Assembly: GCF_022539315.1 (NCBI RefSeq)
Contig: NC_066316.1
Span: forward strand, 34,597,245 to 34,661,244
Length of the DNA: 64,000 nucleotides
Origin: Serinus canaria
Taxonomy: Eukaryota; Chordata; Aves; Passeriformes; Fringillidae
Direction of reading: 5' to 3'
Shown: positions 10,801-23,335 of the stretch, piece by piece
How the letters are laid out: each line of letters begins with the position of its first letter
Position numbering within the stretch: the first letter of the stretch is position 1
Notes under the pieces: model-generated
Database searches by the model: none
The model's input: the letters and a program-made list of their open reading frames with translations, nothing else
What the model was told of the DNA's origin: nothing
Program-made: the position numbers and the translations under genes

Positions 10801-13800
10801 AGTCAGGGCCCAGCTGTAATACTTTCTACTTCAGTTCAAACTCATCAAAACTTGTCTGAGCTAGAAACTCTTCAAATGACTGATTGAAATAGGGGCAAAA
10901 TGGCTTGTCTTCTGGTTTTCAGCTCGATCAAATGCTGACAAGGGAAAGAAACAAAAGACCTGAAACCCAGCCCTACCTCAAACCCCAGGAAGTATAGGAT
11001 GAATGCAAGGAGGCCTATGGGATCACCCCATGAGAATGAAATGGGGAAAAGAGAGATCTGGTGACACTGGTGACTGCAGGGGGAGGACCTGGTGGGTGTG
11101 GAGCACCCACCCTGCTGGTGTCCTGCCAACACAAGTCTCCTTCTCATGTATATGAGCTGGCTCATGTGGAACCTTTCAGGAGTCTCTGGACTTACAACAC
11201 GGGCAGTCCATAACCCAGACAAGCCATCAGTAGTTGATTGAGAGGCAATTATAGCTGATCCTGCTTTATGGCAAGAGGGCTGTGTCGCTCCCTGTGAGTT
11301 TCCTGACAATGTTTCTATAACTTTTGCACCATTGTGTATTCTGGCTGGAACTCACAAATGCCAGAGGTTGTTGCAACAATCTCAACCTGCCCTATTACCT
11401 ACTTATCAAATTAATGCATTTTTGACGCTGCATAGAAGTTTTTATTCCAGGAAATCACACCAAATTTCCAGTACTTTTTCTAGCTCTTTCTAGACTTTAA
11501 TTCTGATAAATTTAACTGGCTAGAAAAGCCACCTATCCCTACTGAATTGATTCCCTTCCTGTCTATAATCACCTTCTCAATTTCTGTGGATGATGATGTG
11601 GGTTAGCAAAAATGTTTAGGACAATGTGAAAAGCTGTTCTGATTACAGCAACTTCATATATGCCAAATTAAGAAGTTTGTCTTCTGGTATCTACCAAGTA
11701 TGTTGAGGGAATCAGATTTTGCTAGTTCATCCATTAATCTTAGGAAGATAATGGTGCTTATGATAGTAAAACAGAGATCTTTTCCCTGAGTAAATGTGTC
11801 TTTCTATAAATTGTTTAGGCTTCTTTATTTCTCTTGATGGACAGTTAGCAGACAGTCTATCTGGTCAGCTTTTTAATATCTTGGATGGAACCACAAACAA
11901 CTTAGATACCGTATGCAAAGTCTATATGTCCAAAGTTACTGGGGTATACTTACAGTGAGACAAGAAGGTAGTGTAGGTCAGCATTCATAACAATTATTTA
12001 GTCTGTGTCAGTTTTTGTAACATCTTAGGGCAAACACCCACAGATAACTGGTTTTTTTCCAAGGATATTTAGGCCTTATTCATAACTGGGATTTATTTCT
12101 GTTAATATTTTCTTATTCATGTCATGATACTAATTGGCCTTCCATGGCTGAATTCAGTATATTAGCAATATCTATTTGTTAATCCCTGGAGGTTTTTTTC
12201 CTGTACATAATTAGAAATATGGTGATTCATATTGTAAACTGCTAAGTATCCTGAGAGATGTTGCAAATCTGGATTTGGTTGTAGGCTTCAACAAATGTTA
12301 ATACACCCATCCTATATTAGGAGATACTCAACATCATGCAAATTCATACACCTTTTCTTTCAGTCTACAGGAAGATATGTTTAGTAGATTTCCTGGTCAG
12401 GCTTGGCCGCAAGAAGCAAATGAAAGTAGCTGTATACCCAGTGCTTTGAACAGCACGTATCTGTTCAAGTGTGACCTTGGAGTCTTAACTTTAGACACTT
12501 GAATGGGAGTTAAGGAAACAAGCAGGAAGGTAAGATGACTTGCTGGTAACAGAGGCAGTGATGCAGTCAGGAAGAGAACACAGCATCTCCTGCTTCTCAA
12601 AATATTTCTGCCTCACAAATTACCATCTCACATGAAAAACAATGGTGAGAAGAAACAAGCCCTGAGGAGAAGTCTCAGCAATAAGAAAGATGGGAAGGAG
12701 GATGGTTTTATTAGCTCAGACTCATAGAGAACAGGCAGTCAAGAAAAGTTTTCCCAGACCAGGAGGATAAATGGGTTGGATATAGTTATGGGGAATGGCA
12801 TCCAACCATTGATAGGAACTGGCAATATATTAGCAGTTTCCTAGATATTTCAAATTCTATTGCTTCCTAATGATAAAAAAATAAAACCACAAGACATTAT
12901 CAGTATAATTCTCCCAGTGCTTCCCTCTTAATATATATGGGATTAATGTCAACAGCCATGTCAATGCCATCCATTTTAAATCAGAAGAAATCATTCTCTC
13001 AATGTTCAGGTCATCATTGCTTTTGAGCTGAAGCAGACCCCCTTTCTGGGAAATGCCTTATTTTTGGGATTATGTTAAAGCAACCATTCCCATCTCCTTT
13101 ACCAGTTAGTTAGTCTTGCCCTCAGAGCTGATTACAGCCTTTTATAACCTGCCCAAACAGTAACTAGGTTCTAGAGCATGTAGGTAGATTTTAGCGTGCA
13201 TTAATTCATGATTAATTCAGTGAGTTTAGTTATGAAGACTTTGTAAGGTTTAATATAATTAATGTATTCTCTTGAGTGCCTGTCTGGTTTTTTTCTCTCT
13301 CTTCACTTTTTTATTATTAAAAAATATTTTTTGTCCTTCAGAAAGGAAGATACAAAGAGTTCAGGTTAGAAGTTTAAAAAAAAAAATGCAATCAACTCTT
13401 ACAAGCTCATCTTTGAATTCTACCAGAAACATTGCTACAGGGCTCCTGTTACCTTATGACAGTGAAGCTGTTAGAGTTTTCATGCTTAGTAATAAGGAGA
13501 AGGACTTGCTGTAATGCTGTGTCTGCTTAACTCTTAACAGCCATGCAGAGTAGGAGTAAAAAGGTATCCTTTACTGCTCTGTTGCTTTGCTTCTCTGGGT
13601 GGTTTCTCATTACTGGATTTGCAAGCAGCAAGCAGATCACACTTGTGACTATTGTACAGGCTGTATACAGCTTTCTCACCCTCTGTCTCAGCTGCAGTCC
13701 ACCTTGGGGAAGTGTAGCACTGTCACTGTACTGATGTGCATTTTGGAAATGTTTTGTCAGCCTTCAGTTGGATCTTGTGGTCAGACCAAGACTAGAGTGG

Positions 13801-14158
13801 TGTTCCAGTCCTGTTGACATCCTAGTCTTTGTAGTAGATTTTATGAGGATAAAATCATTGATACTGTCTAAAGAACTTGAGCAGGCAATCAGGAAAAGGA
13901 CAGCAATCTGCACTTCCCTTGACTTAAATGTAAGAAACTCAGACCAGCTGGCAATGAGATGTAAAACAGTCCATGTTCTCTCTACACAATTCTGTATTTA
14001 TATCCAGGATCAAGGCAGGGCAAAAGCATCTTGAATCACCTTTCTTTCCTTGGTCATCCAATATTACTTTCAGAAGATGAAGGTGCCAACATATTATTTT
14101 TTTTAATAACTTTTTCTTATCTCTCAAATTACAGAGAGACTTTGGTGTGGAATCTTTG

Positions 14159-14236
14159 CTTTGTTTTTGGGTTTTTTTGGTTTTTTTTTGTTGTTGTTTA
14201 TTTGTTTGGTTGTTTGGTTTTTTGGTTTTTTGGTTT
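14159..14236 (+). repeat. T/G low-complexity tract (TTTTTGG-like units)
   Basis: About 80 bp of T-runs punctuated by GG or G, ending in three TTTTTTGG units. The opposite strand is A-rich with CC pairs, like the tract at 898-986. It is a simple repeat and produces a spurious F/W/V-rich reading frame. Confidence 0.9.
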
Positions 14237-17200
14237 CATTTATACAAGAAAGCGTGGTCCTTGATTTAGCATAAGTGATGCAATTAGGTTTAGATCATGT
14301 TTAATAGAGAACCTTTTGGAATGAACACAAAAAAACTATACAAATGGGCTCTTATAATTCTTAAAGTTCTGTGGGCATTCATTCTCAATATAACAATTCT
14401 GAGACACAACTTTAAAAATATGAAAAAGATAAGGTATTTTAAATTCTTTAGTTGAAGCTTAAAAGCTGTAATTATGCAGCATGCAGTATTTCAAGTCCAC
14501 CTGGGTATTTATATTATGAATTATTCCATAATACCTTTGATATTTTACATTTGTTATAAGAAAAGGATTTTTAAAAAAAATTTACAAAATAGGCAGAGGG
14601 AAAATTATCAAAAGGAATACTCCTTGGGCATTCATTATTCTCTCTGTATCAATTAACTTTTCCAGATCATCCTGAATAATTCAAACAGACATCTTAGTTT
14701 GTATTCAATGCTTTGTCTTTTTGCTATTTAAATGCAATTTTTAGTAAGTGAGATTTTAAGCCTAAGAGTGACAAAAAGAGCTTGATTTAACTATAACTGT
14801 CTGATGAACACATTTTTAGTAGAAAAATCTTAATTTGCCTCATATGCTAAAACCCATTGAAATTAACATTCTAACAAGAACTGTATGCATGTAACTAAAG
14901 GACAGAGCACCTAGTGAAGCTGGTAAAAATGCTCTAATTAACTTCATGAAGTTCTACCTATAATTACTTATGTGAAATACATGTAACTTTATTCAACTAT
15001 GATTCTGATTTCTCCTTTCTTTTTTTGGTAGGCAGAGAAAGAATGTACAAATCTGGAATGCTTACTTTCATTCTAAATCTAACTATTTTCAGAATTTTTG
15101 TACATATGTATTAATAATTTAGCTGGACAGTAACCATGACAATATTGATAGCATATGTAGAATAAATAGGAAACAAGACTGCTTACCCAGGAAACGTCAA
15201 CACATAGAATATTATCAGGACATTTGAAAATCTCAGATGTGAGCAAGCCATTAGTTAGTTATAATGTTTCTTATAAGGTATTACAAGTTAATTCTTTAAA
15301 GTTGTTTTTCCCTGTTATACATTTGTCTATCAATAGTCTCAACCATTTCACAGTCGTGACATGTAAAAGGTTAAACTTGACAGTTGTCCTTTATATTATA
15401 TTGCTTTAAATGCCAATGTGTGTCTTTCTATTTAAACCTTCTGCTGGGGAAAATAATAATTGAGGAATAGTGTTCACTATTCAATATGGAAATATTAGAT
15501 TACATTGCAGGCATATTATCTAAAATTACTGTTTGGAGTTCAAATCAGAGCAATCAGGTGCTCTGTCTTTTGCAAAACTTCCCATTTATTCCAAAATACT
15601 ATTTCACTTCTGCCTGTTTTCTCACTTTCCTGTTTTATTGTTCACAGCTTTCATTCATTGGAATCAATACCAAGGTGCACTAGGGCTATAAAATGAGCCT
15701 TTTCAACAATTTGGGGACAGTGCAGACAAAGCCTGTCACCTATTGTGACATGTATTTCAGATGAGTGAGATGAAAGCTCAAGTTCTACCATGTGCTGGCA
15801 GTTTCTGTCAGGTGGGACAGGTTATTGATGACCTTTACTGCTGGATAATGATAAAGGAAATCAGAAACTGTCAATATGTTTGGTGAAGAGGGGCAGAGAA
15901 ATGGTTCTTTGGTAGTCCTAGGACTCCATTTAAATATATTTTTCTGCTTATTTCACTGCTAAAATGTGTGCAGAACACTTCCTTTCTCTTTAATACTATT
16001 GTTAGAAAAGCAACAAAATCACCAGTATCTTTAAAAATAACATTGAAGTGGCCAATGTTAATGATAGTCAAAGGGCTGTTTCTACATCTACATATATTTG
16101 TAGGTCTTCCTTCAGGAGACATGAGGGTTAAAACTGTACTATTAAAATACTCCAAATACAAAAACTGAAAAAGCAGCAATTTCAAATAAATATAATCTCA
16201 ACTTAATATAAGAAAAAGGTAATTTCCATAGGCCACTAACTAATGCTGAACTTCTAGAATGGTGATTTTCTGTCAGAATTGCATGTTAGTTTAACCTCTG
16301 TGTTGCTTTAAATGCAGTTAGAGCCAGTGCTGGTGAAGGAAGGGAATGGCGGTGGTGGAAGAGGAGAGCTGGACATTTGCATTATTTGAGCAAGATGTGA
16401 CAGGGAAGTTGGTATCTGGCTATTTTTCCTGTTTGGGTGGTACTGCTAACTTCACACTTTGGGGTACCACTGTCCCTAATCTCATCTGTCAGGTACTGGG
16501 ACTTTTGGAGACGACACCTCCAAATCTATCTTTAGCTGGAATTCCGCTAAGGAATTCCTAAGGCCTTAGGAAAGCCTTACTAAATACAAACAAATTTTTC
16601 TCTGAGGTACATGTACATATGCATGGGTAAAGCAATGAAATTTAGACATTTAGAGGAACTATCTGTAAGCTGCCTTTATATCTGCTAGACACTTCTCGCC
16701 TCTGAATATTCAGCCTTGGTCTTCTTTAGCATCCGGGCTTCAACTGCTTCCTCTCCCTCTCCCCCTCCCCTCTTTTTCTTTCTCTTATTATTTTTTGTCA
16801 TAAATGTGAACTGTTATGAAGAGATTTGTGATAGGCAAGTTTAAAAGCACACATTTTCTACAGATTTCACAGAATTGCAGCCATCTCTATTCACACAGTC
16901 CTGTGAACTTGAAACGGAATTTATAAAAAACTCAGAAAAATATTTCTGTATTTGGGGTATTTAACAGAGCTAATTTCTTTTGAACTTACTCTGTTATGTT
17001 ACGTATAAGTTCACCCAAAGATTTTTTGAATTATTTAAAGTACTGTCTAAAAGTGTAACCTTAGTAAAGAATTTGAGGCAATAGGCAAAGGATGTAGTAG
17101 TAAATGAGGGGAGAACAGTAGCTCACAAGGAACTGAAGATAAGTTCCGGTATACAGCATCCTCTGGCACCAAATACATACCACAGAAAATAGGTAGAGAG

Positions 17201-19515
17201 TGAATGTTGGCATTTGGCAGACATAGTAGTTAATAGCTAAATTATAATTCTACATTAATTTACCCATATCACATCAGTCAACAGGAGCATATTCTGTCTG
17301 GGAAAAAATGGCATTTTTTTGACATGCATTAAAATTCTGTATTAATTAAAATAATTTGTTCAAATACCACTTTTTTGTATGAAGAACATTTTGTAACAGA
17401 TAATATAAGTAAATTATCCAAATTCTTGGAAATAGAAGCATATGTGCTCAACAGATGACGTGTTTTAGCTCAAGTCTCTTTTTATACAAAAGCAAACAAC
17501 AGCAAAATGTAATAATAACATATTTTCCAGTACTGGAGGTATGGTGACGATAATAGTATGTCTCCATGACCATTCACCTCCATCAGCAACAGTTAGCTGG
17601 AAATCTAAGGGATAATGGGACAATTTTTATATCCCAGCAAGGCAGATGAGAAAGCTGAACACCTTTACATGTATCCAAGTTGCTCTACATGATCACATGG
17701 ATTCTTGACAAACCAACCGTTATAAAATTCAGTCAGAAAACAGAAAATGAATTATTCAACAAAATCTGAAAGAGTTTGTCTTTGAAGGGTGACACTCATT
17801 TCTGCTGCATTACACAAAGAACCTTGCTTGGGGGACAAAGACTCTGAAGTGGTTTTTGGTAGTTTTTTTCTGTTTATTTTTGGGTTTTGGTTTGTGGAAA
17901 TTTTTTATTCAGCTGTCAAACCAATTACACAGATAATAAAGCCATTTGAGTATTTTTATTTCTCGTTGTCAACATGAAAATCTGTAAAACTGAACGGAAC
18001 CCAATTCATCCACATTGGAGAAATCTGATTTTTGATTGTCCAATGCTGAAATATTTTGGTAGCTTTTAGTCATTAGTTTGCCATTTAGGACACTAAAGTG
18101 TCTTGGGTTTTAGGTACACACTGATAAAAGTGAGGGAGATGGAAAATTAGATTTCTAATTTATTAGAAATTGGTATTTCTAACAAATACTAATGGTATTA
18201 GTGTCAGGGCTTTTCCTCATATCAACCCAGGAAGGGGGGAAGTGTTAAGGAGATCTTTTCTCTACCTGAGAGGACTAAAATCTGTATTATCCTCCTTCTT
18301 GAACAGCATGGCTCATGGCGCTTCCACTTTGTATGAAAGAACAACACTGAGCCCAGATGTTTCATGTCTTTTCCAGCCACCATCCACTGTATTGTCTCTA
18401 CAAGTTTCTTTTTCTAATAGGCCTCTCATGATGGAAATTATCAGTTACATCATGGAGAAAGCCTCAGTCACAGCGTGTTAGGAAACAGTGGGTGTAGTCC
18501 CACACTTGAGTAACACTAGTTCAAAACTTCTCAAGAAGCTGGAGAACAGCATGCATCTTCCTTTCTCATCTGGATGATGTAGCCCTTTTTTTCTTTGCCT
18601 TTTCTGTCACATACATAAACAAAATTATGTTGAACAATCCATTATGTAGATATGTCAATTACTACTTTTTGATATTTTAAAAATTATTCTGCTAATATTG
18701 CTTGGCCAATTCAAACCAAACTAGTGACCATTTTCTGTATGCTTTGGTGTCATCCTCCCAAAATGTTATTAACATATAATGCCAGTTCCTTTGCAGCAAA
18801 GCCACTACAAGAAGTTGAAATACAGTCCAAATAATAGTAAACAAGACTTTAACAAAATATTACAGAAACGTAAAAATAGAAGAGGGAACTCTACAAAGAA
18901 AAAACTGTACTGCATTATACTCCTGCTCTCCAGGGAAAGCCATTTACATTGGAATACTTAGAGAATTATTGCCACATAGAATAAATCAGGAATTCATAGC
19001 ACTTCATTTCTATTTTTGCCTTCTTAAGAAAAAAAAGATCATTCAGATAATCTTGCTTGATATAGTTGTTTCAAGTTACTCATAGACATGATTATTATCT
19101 GATTTCTTGCTGTTTTGGTAAAAATTTGATCCAGTTTCTATACTGTATTCTCTTGTGCCAGTCAGATCTCCTTTACAGCAGTCTTCTCTTTTCTTCACAT
19201 ATATTGGGTAAACCAAGCTGTAATGCTGTTTCCTAAGCTCTGAGTGTCATGCTGTCCTCTTTAGCTCTTTGAAGGACATGGTGATCTTACAGAAAGAACT
19301 TTACCCAGAATTAAAGAAGAGTAAACTAGGAGTCTACTTATAAATATTTTAAATTAAAAACTGCTGCCATAACTTTCCCACCTTCACACCAGAAGCCTTT
19401 TCTCCCAACTAATTTGGTCTCAAATAGAATCAGCAACCAATTGAGAACTTTCTTTAAGAACAGACACTTCAAATCACACAAAGGTCACACTTTGAGCAAA
19501 ACCACTTAATGTTCT

Positions 19516-19535
19516 TATATATATATATATATATA
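19516..19535 (+). repeat. (TA)10 microsatellite
   Basis: Ten uninterrupted TA units in AT-rich intergenic DNA. Confidence 0.95.
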
Positions 19536-21735
19536 ATTTTATATATGCCATTTAGCAACAAGAGAGGGAGAACTTGATAATACAATTTTTGGGAGAAGTA
19601 GATCAAAAATGCCATCAGAAGACATGGGAATTTTAGGTGTGATTGCTGTTCCTAGATCCTGATGATTCCTGTGAGAGCCCCTTGGACTGGGCCCACTGAT
19701 CATTCTGTAAGAACACAACCCCTCTTTCTCCCTACAAGAACAATACAGTGGAAAATCTGCTAAGACTTTGCCACGGAATTTCCATCCCCCCTGAAGGATT
19801 TTCCAATACAGGAATAATGTGGACAGTTAATGGCTTCTTAGCTGAGCTTTAACTTAGGTTCAAAAGAATAGGAATGCTCTTTTGGGTGGAATAGCAGGCT
19901 ACTGGAGGATATGAAATATTTCCTCAATGGAGGCATTTACCAAAGCCTCTGTAGGACTTCCATGAATCTGTGAAAGCCAAGCCTTCTGAATATTCTCATG
20001 TTAATTTATATAGATGTTTTAAAAAAGGAGTCATGGAATCCCATACCTCATATACATTAATTTTCCATCCAGCAGAATAACTTTGGCCATCTTGCACTTC
20101 AATGAAAACCTCCTCTGTAAGTTGAGTGTTACTGAATAATGGAAAGTTTCATTTCCAAAATATAATAAAATTGCAGGAATAGTGAAGGAAGTGAACATTA
20201 CTTGCACTTATGGTACACTCATTTATGAGTTTATGAATATGAATTTGTGGTTTTCTTTTATGCTGTTGTGTTGTATAAATGAAATCTCCCACAGCATTTA
20301 AAACCGGATTAAAGTGTTTCTTTTGTTTCTGCTTTTGAGCATTTTACAAAATAATTATGTTTTAATGTTAGTATTATAAATGTTTATGCATGGGCCTAGT
20401 CCAATTACCTCTTAACTTGGTGGAAAGATCCCTTTGATGTTGATGGGAGCAGGATCAGGCGAATACATTAGTATACAAAATTGTTAATGATCCATAAATC
20501 AACAAAGATATTCCTGTCATCTGATTTTCCAATGTTGATATATTACCTAAATCAAGTAGTTCCATAAACAGTGGAATTAATGAAGCTTTATTTTTATATG
20601 ATTTTTTTCTGAGGGTGAATTTCCATGTGGATTCTCCTATGCCTAACCATGACTGTGCTCACACTGCAGCCTTTGCTGCCAGGACAGCAGTGTCTGTATC
20701 CCCTCGACCTTTGCGGCCAGTTATTTTCATGAGACTTGTAGGAAATGTATACAGAAGAGTCTTTCAGCTCCCTGTTGAATTTGGGCAAAAGTAGCTAACA
20801 GATTTTCCAGGGGCTGGCAGATAGGCAACATGAAAGCTTACAAATGCTATAGCTGCAAGCCATATTCCTGGGGAAACTGGACTAAAACTAAAGGAATGCA
20901 CACACTGGACTTTGTATCATCAGACTTTGATAATATGCTAAAGGAATGGTTAATAAGAAACCACAAATGTAGACTTAAAAGGAACGAGAAGTAATCTAAG
21001 TTTTAATAAGCAACACAGGAAGCCTGGTTATCCCCGTAAGAACAGCTCAGCATTACACAACCTCATGACTTCCCAGGGGAGGCATCTTGTTCCACTGAGA
21101 CCCCAATGCCTCCCGGAGCTTCCCAGCATACAGTTGGTATTTGAAATATTTATGGTACTGCTACATGCCTTTGGGAGCAGTTGACTCCACCAAGAATGAA
21201 GACTTTCTTTATAAGCCAGAACAGGATGGGAACAGACCTTGGCTTGGTTCCCTCTGCCCTTTGGTAAGCAAAATAGGGAATGATTTTACTTAATTTCTGG
21301 GGAATGCACTCTTAAGAATGAGGAAAGAGTCCTTAAACCAGCTAGAAGAGGGAAATGAGGAGTTCATAATGTCAGACCTTGTAGTCTTTTCTTCATTCTT
21401 CTTCATTCTTTCCATCCTTCTAGTCTCCATTTTCAAAACGACTGAAGTAATACAGTCATTCTTCAAGTCATTACTTGTAGAAGTAATACAATGTGTACTG
21501 ACCACTGGAACTGACCTTGCTTTAGTTATTCTTGGAGGAAGTTGATCCTTACATTCTTTAAATGAATTGATTAATAATCAATAATTGAGAATATATTATA
21601 ATGTTCCATAAATGTAAAAGCCTTGATTCCAACACATTTCCTCAGTATGGAGTAGATACTTTTATGCTGCCTCACTGGGGCCCAGATATGGGATATTACC
21701 AGGAGGCTCCCTGAACTAATTCAGCCCTCTGATTA

Positions 21736-21749
21736 CTACCCTCTGCTGG
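21736..21749 (-). promoter_or_regulatory. CTCF-like motif inside the CR1 copy
   Basis: The minus strand reads CCAGCAGAGGGTAG, which fits 13 of 14 positions of the CTCF core CCASYAGRKGGCRS as I recall it. It lies in the ORF1-derived part of the CR1 copy. Motif match only. Confidence 0.35.
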
Positions 21750-21989
21750 CCCTCCACATTGACAGTGGTGAGGCTGATAAGAAAAGTACCAGGATAATTA
21801 AAACAGGCTTCAAGGCTTTGGGTTGATTGGTAGATGGGACAGGAGCGCAGGCGGCATTCTGCTCACTTCCTTAAGTAGTAAGGATGGATGATCAAAGGAA
21901 CAGGAAAACCCACGTTATTAATAAATGTCTAAAGGGCTGGTGCCCATCAGCACAATTTTGGGAGCAGAATAGACACCTGTAATCCAGGA

Positions 21990-23335
21990 GGAAGCAACTA
22001 GTGATCTTCTGAGCCGCTTGGATGCTTACAAGTCTATGGGACCAGATAAGATCCATCCCAGGGTGATGAGGGAGATGGCAATGAGCTCGCCAAGCTGCTC
22101 GCCATCATTTATCATCGGTTCTGGCTCACTGTGGAGGCCACAGATGACTGGAAGCTGCCCAGTGTGATGCCCATCCATAAGAAGGGCTGAAAGGAGGATC
22201 TGGGAAACTACAGGCCTGTCAGCCTGACCATGGTGTCTGGCAAGGTTATGGAACAGATCATCTTGAGTTCCATCACACGGCACCTACAGGATGTCTGGAG
22301 GATCAGACCAGCACGAGTTTAGGAGGGGCAGGTCATGCTTGACCATCCTGATCTCCTTTAATGATCAGGTGACCCACCTGGTAGATGCAGGAAAGGCTGT
22401 GGATGTTGCCTACCTGCACAACTGGCAGCCTATGGCTTGGACAGGTGTACTCTTGGCTGGGTTAAGAACTAGCTGATGACTGGGCCCAGAGAGTGGTGGG
22501 GATTGTTGCTGCATCCATTTGGTGTCTGCTCACTAGTGGTGTACCCCAAGGACTGGGCCCAGTCCTGTTTAATATCTTTATTGATGATCTGGATGAGAGG
22601 ATTGAGTTCACTAATAGCAAGTTTGCAGATGACAGCAAGTTGGGTGCAAGTGTTGAGCTGTTGGATGGTAGGAGGGCTCTGCAGAGGGACATGGACAGAC
22701 TGGATAAATGGGCTGAATCCAACAATATGAGGTTTAACAATACTAAATGCCAGGCCTTGCAGTTTTTCCCCAACAACCCACTGCAACACAATCGTTTGGG
22801 GACAGAGTGGCTGGACAGCAGCCAGGCAGAAAGGCACCTGAGGGTACTGATTGACAGCAGGATGAACATGAGCCAGCAGTGTGCTCAGGTGGCCAGGAAG
22901 GCCAATGGCACCCTAGCCAGTATCAGCAATAGAGTAGCAAGCAGGACCAGGGAAGCAGTTCTTCCCCTGCACTCAGCACTGGTTAGGCCATAACTGGAGT
23001 CCTGTGTCCAGTTCTGACCCCTCAATTTAGGAAGGATGTTGACATGCTGAAGTATGTCCAGAGAAGGGCAGTGGAGCTGGGGAACAGTCTGGAACAGAAG
23101 TTCTATAAGGAGCAGCCAAGGGAGCTATGGGGTGTTTGATCACTAGGGTCAGGGGAGATCTCGTCAATCTCTACAACTCCCTGAAAGGAGAGTGTAGCCA
23201 GGTGGGGATTGGTCTCTTCTCCCAGGCAACCAGCAAAAGGACGAGAGGACACAGTCTTAACCTGTGCCAGAGGAGGTTTAGGTTGAGTATTAGGGACAAA
23301 TTCTTCACAGAAGGAGTGACTGGGCATTGAAATGG
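21990..23335 (+). pseudogene. CR1 ORF2 reverse transcriptase remnant
   Basis: The longest intact piece (22493-22993, 166 codons) contains SGVPQG near 22535, a LFNIFIDDL block and the catalytic FADD box at 22622-22633. Then follow the CR1 thumb-like blocks: [23 protein letters not shown]..., ASRTRE and ALVRP. The segment carrying the first catalytic aspartate (the AFD-type motif A) is missing: sequence passes from VDVAYL straight to a block that normally lies some 50 bp further on (junction about 22416-22427). After 22993 the frame shifts and the C-terminal part continues to about 23330 ([23 protein letters not shown]). No function is expected. Confidence 0.88.

Larger units (their letters stand above)
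6256..21664. other. Intergenic region upstream of CRIM1, no gene seen
   Basis: AT-rich sequence with no supported exon. It contains an ancient CR1 fragment (7711-7885), a T/G low-complexity tract (14159-14236) and a (TA)10 run (19516-19535). The longest open frame, at 10872-11309 on the minus strand (145 codons), shows no domain, signal peptide or conserved-looking composition and is of a length expected by chance. Confidence 0.7.

Noticed and set aside
10872..11309. 145-codon open frame, minus strand
   Set aside because: No domain. The slightly GC-richer local sequence may reflect an unidentified old repeat.
20594..20788. Minus-strand 64-codon frame with basic residues
   Set aside because: No family recognised, and the length is typical of chance frames.
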